DNA from: Saccharomonospora sp. NB11 | GTDB taxonomy: Bacteria > Actinomycetota > Actinomycetes > Mycobacteriales > Pseudonocardiaceae | Assembly: GCF_015910535.1 (NCBI RefSeq) | Contig: NZ_JACBJG010000004.1 | Location: 186,001 to 250,000, forward strand | DNA length: 64,000 nucleotides | Reading direction: 5' to 3' | Shown: piece after piece, positions 34,846 to 42,325 of the stretch | Position numbering within the stretch: position 1 is the stretch's first letter | Layout of the letters: every line of letters starts with the position of its first letter | Position numbers and translations under genes: made by a program | Notes under the pieces: model-generated | What the model saw: the letters and a program-made list of their open reading frames with translations, nothing else | What the model was told of the DNA's origin: nothing | Database searches by the model: none

Positions 34846-35472
34846 TCACGGCAGGTAGAGGTCGCAGGGGCCGGCGTCGAGGACGTCGAGCCGCTCCCCG
34901 ACGTGCTCGGCGAGCCACGCCTCGAACTCCTCCACCGCGTCCTCGGTGACGGCGACCGTGAACGTGACGTCCGAGCCGTAGTCCACTCCCCGCAGCCGGT
35001 ACGGCGAGTTGCGCAGGTGGTTCTCCAGCCGTCCCGCCCGATCGTGGGGCAGGGCCAGGAGTAGTTCGCGGTGTCGGACACGGCGCAGCTCGCCCACCAC
35101 GTCCAGGGTGGCGGAGAGCGCACCGGAATAGGCACGCACGAGACCTCCGGCTCCGAGCTTGACGCCACCGAACCAGCGCGACACCACCGCGACGACGTCG
35201 GTGAGGCCACGCCGGGTCAGCACTTCCAGCATCGGCACCCCCGCCGTTCCGGACGGTTCGCCGTCGTCGTTGCTGCGTGCCGTCAACGCGCCGGTCTCGG
35301 GGTCACCGATGCGCAGCGCGACGCAGTGATGGGTGGCGTCGGGTCCGGCCCGTCGCACCCGGGTGATCACGGCGTTGGCCTCGTCCACGCTCGTGACGCG
35401 GGCCACCGTGCACAGGAAGCGGGAACGCTGGATCTCGATCTCGTGCTCGCCGTCGCGGGCGATCACCCGCAT
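34846..35472 (-). CDS. YigZ/IMPACT family protein
   Basis: A 208-residue cytosolic protein. The IMPACT N-terminal domain is clear: IQRSRFLCTVARVTSVDEA, then ATHHCVALRIGD, SNDDGEPSGTAGVPMLEVL and VVAVVSRWFGGVKLGAGGL, all signature segments of UPF0029. The C-terminal ferredoxin-like domain (residues about 140-208) is complete. Bacterial YigZ proteins are linked to translation or stress, with no settled reaction. ATG 35472 follows GGAAGGG on the - strand. Confidence 0.92.
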   Translation of the reverse strand: MRVIARDGEHEIEIQRSRFLCTVARVTSVDEANAVITRVRRAGPDATHHCVALRIGDPETGALTARSNDDGEPSGTAGVPMLEVLTRRGLTDVVAVVSRWFGGVKLGAGGLVRAYSGALSATLDVVGELRRVRHRELLLALPHDRAGRLENHLRNSPYRLRGVDYGSDVTFTVAVTEDAVEEFEAWLAEHVGERLDVLDAGPCDLYLP

Positions 35473-35987
35473 CGCCACACCCTTCCCCGCACTCGCCCTG
35501 CCGACTGCCGATCCTACGTCGCCCGTCGGTGCCGCCGGCCCGGCGTCGGCCGGAGGTGCCGCGCGTCGCAGTGAGGACCAGTGACGCCCCCGGCAAGCGC
35601 GTCGCATGCCGGACGGCCACGGTCACGGCCGGCTCCACCACCGACTCCGAACCCGAAAGGTCCCCTCTGCCGGTTTCGTCCCGGACACCTCGCCCTAACG
35701 CCGCAGTGTCACACGCGTCGACCACGCATCGTGCACGACAAACCACCCGTTAGGAGTGGCCATGGGGCCCCATGTTCGTGATACACCTCAGGGCCTGATG
35801 CTCACGAGACGTGCACAGGCTCCGGGAAGGAGGCGGGACGGTTTCCCCGCGGATCTTCCACGGGCGCACGCCTCGAGCCACATCAGCCGACGACAACGCC
35901 CCGGCAGGCGCCGGCACGGCCCGGTCGCGCTGATCCCGGCACCGAATCCGTCGTCGGTCGATCGCACACACACGCGCAGGAGCACAC
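35473..35987. other. 515-bp region upstream of cstA with a palindrome and possible leader ORF
   Basis: No RNA gene or known riboswitch is recognised. It holds a perfect 14-bp palindrome CATGGGGCCCCATG (35760-35773). An ATG inside it (35761) is preceded by AGGAG with good spacing and opens a frame that runs over the cstA start in another frame, so it could act as a leader. The yigZ promoter must lie at the left end and the cstA promoter further right, but I see no convincing box for either. Confidence 0.35.
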
Positions 35988-38210
35988 ATGGCAACGGTCG
36001 GACATCCACCGGTCGAGGCGGACGACAAACCGAGATGGACACCGGGCAAGATCGCACTCTGGGTCGCGATCTCCCTGCTCGGCGGTACCGCCTGGACCGT
36101 TCTCGCGGTGGCCCGGGACGAGCACGTGAACGCGATCTGGTTCGTGTTCGCCGCGCTCTGCTCGTACGCCATCGGGTACCGGTTCTACGCGAGGTTCATC
36201 CTCACGAAGGTCCTCAAGGCTGACGACAAGCGCGCCACCCCGGCGGAGCGGCTGGAGAACGGCGTCGACTACAACCGCACCGACCGCCGGGTGCTCTACG
36301 GGCACCACTTCGCGGCCATCGCAGGTGCGGGTCCGCTGGTCGGGCCGGTGCTCGCCGCTCAGATGGGATACCTGCCCGGCACGATCTGGATCATCGTCGG
36401 CGTCGTGTTCGCCGGAGCCGTGCAGGACATGGTGGTGCTGTTCTTCTCGATGCGCCGCAACGGCCGGTCGCTCGGGCAGATGGCCCGCGACGAGATCGGC
36501 CCGGTCGGGGGCGTCGCGGCGCTGCTCGCCGTCCTCTCGATCATGATCATTCTGCTGGCGGTGCTGGCGCTCGTGGTCGTGAACTCCCTCGCCGAGTCGC
36601 CGTGGGGTGTGTTCTCGATCGCGATGACGATCCCGATCGCGTTCCTGATGGGCTTCTACCTCCGATACCTGCGGCCGGGCCGCGTCACCGAGGTCAGCCT
36701 CATCGGTTGTGCACTGCTGCTGCTCGCGATCGTGGCGGGTGGTTGGGTCGCCGACTCCTCCTGGGCGTCGGTGTTCACGCTGGACAAGGTCACGCTGGTC
36801 TGGTGCTTGATCATCTACGGCTTCCTGGCGTCGGTGCTGCCCGTCTGGATGCTGTTGGCGCCTCGCGACTACCTGTCGACGTTCATGAAGGTGGGCACCA
36901 TCGGCCTGCTCGCCGTGGGCGTGCTCGTCGCGATGCCCGCCACCACGATGCCCGCGTTCACCGACTTCGCGTTCAACAGCGACGGACCCGCGTTCGCGGG
37001 TTCGCTGTTCCCATTCGTGTTCATCACGATCGCGTGCGGTGCGCTGTCGGGTTTCCACGCCCTGGTCTCGTCGGGCACCACGCCGAAGATGGTGGCCAAG
37101 GAACGTCAGGTCAAGCTCATCGGCTACGGCGGCATGCTGACCGAGTCGTTCGTGGCGATCATGGCTTTGGTCGCGGCCTGCGTGATCGACCAGGGCCTGT
37201 ACTTCGCGATGAACTCGGCGGCGGGCGCGACGGGCGGCACGGCCGAGGGCGCGGCACAGTTCGTCAACGGTCTGGGCCTGGCCGGGGTGTCCACCACGCC
37301 GGAAGCCCTCGACGCCGCCGCGGCGGCGGTCCAGGAGGAATCGCTGGTCTCCCGCACCGGTGGCGCACCGACCCTCGCCGTCGGCATCTCGGAGGTCCTC
37401 GGCGACGTCTTCGGTGGTGAGGGCGCGAAGGCGTTCTGGTACCACTTCGCGATCATGTTCGAGGCCCTGTTCATCCTCACCACGGTGGACGCGGGCACGC
37501 GCGTGGGCCGCTTCATGCTGCAGGACACCCTGGGCAACGTCGTCCCGAAGTTCAAGAACCCGTCGTGGCGGCCGGGCGCCATCCTGGCCAGCGCGGTGAT
37601 CGTGGCCGCGTGGGGTTCGATCCTGCTGATGGGCGTCACCGACCCGCTCGGTGGCATCAACACGCTGTTCCCGCTGTTCGGCATCGCCAACCAGTTGCTC
37701 GCCGCCGTGGCGTTGGCGGTGTGCGTGACGATCCTCTGCAAGACCGGCCGGGTGAAGTACGCCTGGGTGCCGGGCATCCCGTTGGTGTGGGACGTCGTCG
37801 TGACCCTGACGGCGAGCTGGCAGAAGATCTTCAGCAGCGACCCCAACATCGGCTACTGGACGCAGCATCAGGCGTACAAGGACGCTCTGGCCGCGGGCGA
37901 GACGTCGATGGGGCCCGCGGAGAACGTCGAGCAGATGGAACAGGTCGTGCGCAACACGTTCATCCAGGGCAGCCTGTCGATCCTGTTCGCGCTGCTGATC
38001 ATCGTGGTGCTCGTCGACGCACTCCGGAAGTCGATCAGCGCGATCCGGTCCGGGACTGTCAGGGACACCGAGCACCCGGCGGAGGAGTCGCACGTGTTCG
38101 CGCCCTCCGGGCTGTTCGCCACGCCCGAGGAGAAACGGCTCGCGGCCGAGTGGCGTGAATGGGAGGAACGGCAGGACCCGACCCAGGACTCGACCGAGGC
38201 CCGGGTATGA
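35988..38210 (+). CDS. cstA: CstA-family carbon starvation/pyruvate transporter
   Basis: A 740-residue inner-membrane protein with about 16-18 hydrophobic segments. The family signature is present: VDYNRTDRRVLYGHHFAAIAG (split here as VDYNRTDRRVLYGHHF and AAIAGAGPLVGPVLAAQMG), GFHALVSSGTTPKMV and FITIACGALSG. E. coli CstA and BtsT import pyruvate with protons and work with the small proteins YbdD and YjiX; the same pair is present here, because the ybdD-type gene overlaps the stop. The C-terminal ~40 residues are a charged cytosolic tail. ATG 35988 follows CAGGAG. Substrate pyruvate is inferred from the family. Confidence 0.94.
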   Translation: MATVGHPPVEADDKPRWTPGKIALWVAISLLGGTAWTVLAVARDEHVNAIWFVFAALCSYAIGYRFYARFILTKVLKADDKRATPAERLENGVDYNRTDRRVLYGHHFAAIAGAGPLVGPVLAAQMGYLPGTIWIIVGVVFAGAVQDMVVLFFSMRRNGRSLGQMARDEIGPVGGVAALLAVLSIMIILLAVLALVVVNSLAESPWGVFSIAMTIPIAFLMGFYLRYLRPGRVTEVSLIGCALLLLAIVAGGWVADSSWASVFTLDKVTLVWCLIIYGFLASVLPVWMLLAPRDYLSTFMKVGTIGLLAVGVLVAMPATTMPAFTDFAFNSDGPAFAGSLFPFVFITIACGALSGFHALVSSGTTPKMVAKERQVKLIGYGGMLTESFVAIMALVAACVIDQGLYFAMNSAAGATGGTAEGAAQFVNGLGLAGVSTTPEALDAAAAAVQEESLVSRTGGAPTLAVGISEVLGDVFGGEGAKAFWYHFAIMFEALFILTTVDAGTRVGRFMLQDTLGNVVPKFKNPSWRPGAILASAVIVAAWGSILLMGVTDPLGGINTLFPLFGIANQLLAAVALAVCVTILCKTGRVKYAWVPGIPLVWDVVVTLTASWQKIFSSDPNIGYWTQHQAYKDALAAGETSMGPAENVEQMEQVVRNTFIQGSLSILFALLIIVVLVDALRKSISAIRSGTVRDTEHPAEESHVFAPSGLFATPEEKRLAAEWREWEERQDPTQDSTEARV

Positions 38211-38443
38211 CCGACCGCACGGGTGTGTCCCGCCCCGCTCTGGCGAGAGCCGGGGCGGGGCTCGCCCGCGGCTGGCGTGCCCTGCGCTGGTACGTCAAGG
38301 AGGTCGTGGGCGAGAACGACTACGAGCACTACGTGACCCATCTGCGTCGCCACCATCCCGACACGCAGCCGATGTCGAGGCGGGAGTTCGAACGGCGCAA
38401 GACGGACCGCATGGACGTCGATCCGGGGTCGCGCTGCTGCTGA
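38207..38443 (+). CDS. YbdD/YjiX family small protein
   Basis: A 78-residue protein whose ATG overlaps the cstA stop (ATGA). It has the family core WYVKEVVGENDYEHYVTHL followed by HHPDTQPMSRREFERRK and the terminal CC. In E. coli the homologues are needed for transport by CstA and BtsT. The N-terminal ~20 residues are basic and variable. Confidence 0.92.
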   Translation: MTDRTGVSRPALARAGAGLARGWRALRWYVKEVVGENDYEHYVTHLRRHHPDTQPMSRREFERRKTDRMDVDPGSRCC

Positions 38444-38475
38444 CCCGCGTTTAGGGCGCGGTCGGCAGGGAACGC

Positions 38476-38515
38476 GGCGTGCGGGACCGTTGGACCGCGA
38501 ACGGTTCCGCACGCC
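38476..38515 (+). terminator. Terminator of the cstA-ybdD operon
   Basis: Arms GGCGTGCGGGACCGTT (38476-38491) and AACGGTTCCGCACGCC (38500-38515) form a 16-bp stem with one G-T pair and an 8-base loop, 32 bases after the stop. Confidence 0.85.
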
Positions 38516-38557
38516 CGCCGACCACGACTCGTGGACCGGCTTTCGTGGGGAGGGACG

Positions 38558-39319
38558 ATGGAACTGACGACCGCCCAACCGCCCGGGACACCGACGTGGA
38601 TCGACCTCGGCGTCCCCGACCTCGATCGCGCCACGGACTTCTACGGGGCCCTGTTCGGCTGGGAGTTCGACGTCGGCCCCGAGGAAACGGGCCGCTACAC
38701 CCTCTGTCGTCTTCGGGGCAAGGCGGTCGCGGGGATGATGCCGGACCCGGAACCCGAGAACACCGACTGGAACCTCTACTTCGCCACCGACGACTGCGAC
38801 GCGACCGTCGCGAAGGTCGATGGTGCTGGCGGCCGGGTGCTGTCCGGTCCTCTGGACGTCATGGACCAAGGCCGCATGGCTGTGATCGAGGATCCGACGG
38901 GGGCGAGCTTCTGCCTGTGGCAGGCGCGCCATCGCCTCGGCTGCGAGCTCGTGAACGAACCCGGCACGCTGCTTCGCAACGACCTCGTCACGCCGGACCC
39001 GGAACCCGCTCGCCGCTTCTACGCCACGCTGTTCGACTTCACCCTGGACGACAATCCAGACATGCCGGACATGCCGGATATGGACTTCACCTTCCTGCGC
39101 CGACCGGACGGCCACGAGATCGGCGGCATCCTCGGTGATTCCTCGGCCACGCGGTCCCGCTGGGGCACGTTGTTCCAGGTCTCCGACACCGACGAGGTCG
39201 CGCGACGGGCCGTCCAGGCTGGCGGGTCCGCGGAGGAGCCATTCGACATGGTCTACGGCAGGCTGGCGAGCATCACCGACCCGTTCGGCACCGAGTTCCA
39301 GGTGGGCTCGCCCTCCTGA
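38558..39319 (+). CDS. Two-domain VOC (glyoxalase-fold) protein
   Basis: A 253-residue soluble protein made of two VOC modules. The first runs from TWIDLGVPDLDRATDFYGAL (about residue 13) to IEDPTGASFCLWQ. The second runs from DLVTPDPEPARRFYATLF (about 145) to ITDPFGTEFQVGS. This 'PSWVDL..PDL..A..FY..LFGW' type is common in actinomycetes as hydroxylase or antibiotic-resistance-like proteins, usually of unknown substrate. A small in-frame repeat in the second module gives PDMPDMPDMD. ATG 38558 follows GGGAGGGAC. Confidence 0.88.
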   Translation: MELTTAQPPGTPTWIDLGVPDLDRATDFYGALFGWEFDVGPEETGRYTLCRLRGKAVAGMMPDPEPENTDWNLYFATDDCDATVAKVDGAGGRVLSGPLDVMDQGRMAVIEDPTGASFCLWQARHRLGCELVNEPGTLLRNDLVTPDPEPARRFYATLFDFTLDDNPDMPDMPDMDFTFLRRPDGHEIGGILGDSSATRSRWGTLFQVSDTDEVARRAVQAGGSAEEPFDMVYGRLASITDPFGTEFQVGSPS

Positions 39320-39367
39320 GCCCGCGCCGCCGACGGCTCAGCGCCTGTCGGCTCGGCGCGTGACGGT

Positions 39368-40291
39368 TCAGCGCGTGACGCCGAGGTCGTCGAGCATCGA
39401 CGCGACCTCGGCGCGCTGGTCGTCGTCGAGGCCGAGAATCGGCAGCGGCAGACAGGACCGCCGTGCCAGGCCGAAGTGTTCGGCGATCGCGGCAGTGACG
39501 CGCAGGCTGCCTCCAAGGCGCGCGAACGACTCCCACAGCGGGGCCAGCCGCCGCGACTCGGCGAGTGCCGCCGCCTCGTCACCACGCCGCGCGGCGCGCA
39601 CGATGCGAAGGGCGAGTTCGGGCAGCGTCCCGGCGACGACCGAGTACCAGCCGTCGCATCCGGCGGCGAGACCGGTCGCCGCGACGGCGTCACCCGACAC
39701 CCCGATGGTCACCCTCTCGGACACCACCTGCCGGATCGCCGCGACGTGGGCGCGCGCCTCCGCGAGATCGGTCGGCACACCCGGGATCTTGATCGACGCG
39801 ACGCCGGGAAGCTCGGCCACCCGCGCGTAGAGGTCGAGGCCGAACGTGAAATGGGTGGTCCCCGGGTTGTCGTAGACGATCACGGGCACCGAGCTGTTCT
39901 CGGTGACCGTCCGGACGAGCGTGAACACGTCGTCGGTGAGCGGTTGGTAGGTCATCGGAGCGAGCAACAATCCGGCCGCCCCGGCCCGCTGGGCGTCCTC
40001 GGCGTGCGCGAGCACCTGCGACGTGCGCAACGCGCCGATGCCGACGAACACGGGCGTCGACCCCGCGTGCTCGACCGCCAGTCGCGCCACGGTGGCTCGT
40101 TCCCGACGGTCGAGATAGGCGTACGAGCCGGTGGATCCGAGCGCGGTGATCGAGTCGACCCCCGCCTCCGCCAGCCGTCGCACGAGCGTGGCGAAGGCGT
40201 GTTCGTCCACTCTGTCGTCGACGAGCGGAGTGAGCGGGAAGGCGCTGAGACCGGTGAACGTCGCGGCGTCGGGCACGGCGCGTGTGGTCAC
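39368..40291 (-). CDS. DapA-family (dihydrodipicolinate synthase/N-acetylneuraminate lyase) aldolase
   Basis: A 307-residue TIM-barrel class I aldolase. Visible family motifs: the substrate-loop variant ALGSTGSYAYLDRRER (normally GTTGE), the tyrosine motif VPVIVYDNPGTT and the Schiff-base lysine in VASIKIPGVPTD. The GTTGE change to GSTGS makes a role other than lysine biosynthesis likely, as in keto-acid or hydroxyproline-type lyases. The GTG at 40291 overlaps the stop of the gene upstream on the same strand, so the two are coupled. Confidence 0.85.
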   Translation of the reverse strand: MTTRAVPDAATFTGLSAFPLTPLVDDRVDEHAFATLVRRLAEAGVDSITALGSTGSYAYLDRRERATVARLAVEHAGSTPVFVGIGALRTSQVLAHAEDAQRAGAAGLLLAPMTYQPLTDDVFTLVRTVTENSSVPVIVYDNPGTTHFTFGLDLYARVAELPGVASIKIPGVPTDLAEARAHVAAIRQVVSERVTIGVSGDAVAATGLAAGCDGWYSVVAGTLPELALRIVRAARRGDEAAALAESRRLAPLWESFARLGGSLRVTAAIAEHFGLARRSCLPLPILGLDDDQRAEVASMLDDLGVTR

Positions 40292-40632
40292 CGGGCGCGC
40301 GGACGATCGAAGAGCGTCACCAGCAGCCGATGGACCACCTCGTGGTCGCGCGGGTCGTGCAGGCGATAGTCGGCACCTTTGAGCGTGTACCACTCGTTGG
40401 CGCCGACGTAGCGGATCGCCAGGTTCAACGTCCCGTCCTCGGCGCACGAGGTGTGCAGTTCGAGGTCTCCGGTGATCACCCCGACCTCGTTGGTCATCAC
40501 GCCGTCGGAGACGGCACTGAAGGTCGAGACCAGGTCCGGCACGGCGAACTCCCGTCGGCTGAGACCGAGCGCGCTCGACGGCGCACTCGGGATGTCGGCG
40601 ACTGCACGATCGATTCCCAGCGTACTCGGCAC
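40288..40632 (-). CDS. Hypothetical protein coupled to the DapA-family gene
   Basis: About 114 residues if the GTG at 40632 is the start. No good ribosome site is visible, so the 5' end is uncertain; the frame is open further upstream. The sequence is not recognised. It has a conserved-looking middle (DLVSTFSAVSDGVMTNEVGV), then DLELHTSCAEDGTLNLAIRY and a charged helix at the end. No signal peptide or membrane segment. Its stop overlaps the lyase start, which suggests a joint function. Confidence 0.55.
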   Translation of the reverse strand: MPSTLGIDRAVADIPSAPSSALGLSRREFAVPDLVSTFSAVSDGVMTNEVGVITGDLELHTSCAEDGTLNLAIRYVGANEWYTLKGADYRLHDPRDHEVVHRLLVTLFDRPRAR

Positions 40633-40820
40633 GAACTCGCCGGGTACCGAGACGACCCCGTCGCGTTCACCCGCCCGCCGTGGCCCGGCCGGGCGACGGC
40701 GCCCACCGCATCGCCGCAGCGCGAAGCGGGTAGTCCCTTCCGGACGTACCGCGTGCGGCGCGCCCGGCATTCGGCGGAGTCGCCACCCGGGCCGCCGCGC
40801 ACTGCGCAGAGGAGACGAAC

Positions 40821-42200
40821 GTGCCCGGCGATTCCACTGCCGTGCCGACGCCTGCTTTGAAGAAGGCGATCGGCCCGCGGTTGCTGTTGTTCTTCATCAT
40901 CGGCGACATCCTCGGGACGACGATCTACGCGCTCACCGGCGAGGTCGCGGGCAAGGTGGGCGGTGCGTTGTGGGTGCCGTTCCTCGTGGCGTTCGTCGTC
41001 GCGGTCCTGACCGCGTGCAGCTACCTGGAGCTGGTCGGCAAGTACCCGAAGGCCGGGGGCGCGCCCCTGTACGTGCACAAGGCGTTCGGCGTCCACATCC
41101 TGACCTTCCTCATCGCGTTCGCCGTGATGAGTTCCGGCATCACGTCGGCGTCGTCGGCGGCGCAGGCGTTCAGCGGCGACTACCTGGAGGAGATCGTCGG
41201 GGAGAACGTCGCAGGCTGGTCGTGGCTCGTGGCCATCGGCTTCCTGGTGCTGCTGTCGCTGGTGAACTTCCGAGGAGTCAGCGAGTCGGTGCGCGCCAAC
41301 GTGGTCTTGACCTGCGTGGAGCTGAGCGGACTCGCCATCGTGATCCTGTTCGGCGGGTACGCCCTGCTCACCGGCACACACAGCGCCGAGGTCGATCCCG
41401 ACCCGGGTCGGCTGGTGCAGTTCGACCCCGACACCACGCCGCTGTTGGCCGTCACCTCGGCCACCGCCCTCGCGTTCTTCGCGATGGTGGGCTTCGAGGA
41501 CTCGGTGAACATGGCCGAGGAGACCAAGAATCCCACCAAGTCCTTCCCCAAGGCCCTGCTGCTCGGCATGGGCATCACCGTCACGATCTACCTGCTGGTC
41601 GCACTGATCACCTCGACGCTGGTGCCGACCGACACGCTCGCCGAGTCCGACGGTCCCCTGTTGCTGGTGGTCCAGGCCGCGGCGCCGTGGTTCCCACCGG
41701 TGGTGTTCTCCCTGGTTGCTCTGTTCGCCGTCACGAACACCGCGCTGATCAACATGATGATGGCCAGCCGACTCGTCTACGGCATGGCGCAGGAACACGT
41801 CATCCCGTCGCCGCTCGGAGTGATCCACCCCGCCCGTCGGACGCCCTGGGTCGCCATCCTGTTCACCAGCCTCATCGCGGTGATTCTCGTGAGTTCACTG
41901 GACATCGGCGATCTGGGCAGCACCACGTCGCTGCTGCTGTTGGCGGTGTTCACGGTCGTCAACGTCGCCGTGTTGGTGCTGCGTCGCGACACGGTGCCGC
42001 ACGATCACTTCCGCGCCCCGACGTGGGTGCCGGTGCTGGGGGCGTTGAGTTGCGCGTTCTTCGCGAGCCCGCTGTCCGGTCGCCCGTCCACCGAGTACGT
42101 GGTCGCCGGCATCCTGCTGGGCATCGGCCTCCTGTTCTGGCTGCTCAACGCCGTCATCGAACGCCGAAGGTCGTCCGACCCGTCGAAACTCGGCAAGTAA
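40821..42200 (+). CDS. APC-superfamily amino acid permease
   Basis: A 459-residue membrane protein with about 12 transmembrane segments. The first helix FFIIGDILGTTIYALTGEVAG carries the helix-breaking GxxxGxTIY turn typical of APC transporters. GFEDSVNMAEETKNPTKSFP, split over TM6 and the following loop, is the family hallmark ('GFE...N.AEE.KNP.K..P'). GTG 40821 follows AGAGGAGA. Substrate is not readable; members near this type move amino acids or polyamines. It is divergent from the lyase/hypothetical pair. Confidence 0.9.
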   Translation: MPGDSTAVPTPALKKAIGPRLLLFFIIGDILGTTIYALTGEVAGKVGGALWVPFLVAFVVAVLTACSYLELVGKYPKAGGAPLYVHKAFGVHILTFLIAFAVMSSGITSASSAAQAFSGDYLEEIVGENVAGWSWLVAIGFLVLLSLVNFRGVSESVRANVVLTCVELSGLAIVILFGGYALLTGTHSAEVDPDPGRLVQFDPDTTPLLAVTSATALAFFAMVGFEDSVNMAEETKNPTKSFPKALLLGMGITVTIYLLVALITSTLVPTDTLAESDGPLLLVVQAAAPWFPPVVFSLVALFAVTNTALINMMMASRLVYGMAQEHVIPSPLGVIHPARRTPWVAILFTSLIAVILVSSLDIGDLGSTTSLLLLAVFTVVNVAVLVLRRDTVPHDHFRAPTWVPVLGALSCAFFASPLSGRPSTEYVVAGILLGIGLLFWLLNAVIERRRSSDPSKLGK

Positions 42201-42206
42201 CCCCGG

Positions 42207-42280
42207 GCGTGTCCGCGCCTCCCGCACGCATGTCCGCACCTCCCGCACGCATGTCGGGATCTCCTGCACGCATGTCGCGG
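42207..42280. repeat. Tandem 21-bp repeats between convergent genes
   Basis: Three full units (42207-42227, 42228-42248, 42249-42269) and a partial fourth (to 42280) of the type GCATGTCCGCACCTCCCGCAC. Units 1 and 2 differ at 2 positions; unit 3 is more diverged. On the - strand they would read as repeats of DMRAG. They lie in the 125-bp gap between the permease and DUF262 genes. Confidence 0.85.
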
Positions 42281-42325
42281 TCGCAGGGCGAGGACACGCC
42301 GGGGCCGTTCGAGAGAGCACCTGTT

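Noticed and set aside
39320-39367. Short CGGCTCAGCGC-like repeats between the VOC and lyase genes
   Set aside because: Copies are imperfect and only about 10 bases long; not distinguishable from GC-rich background.
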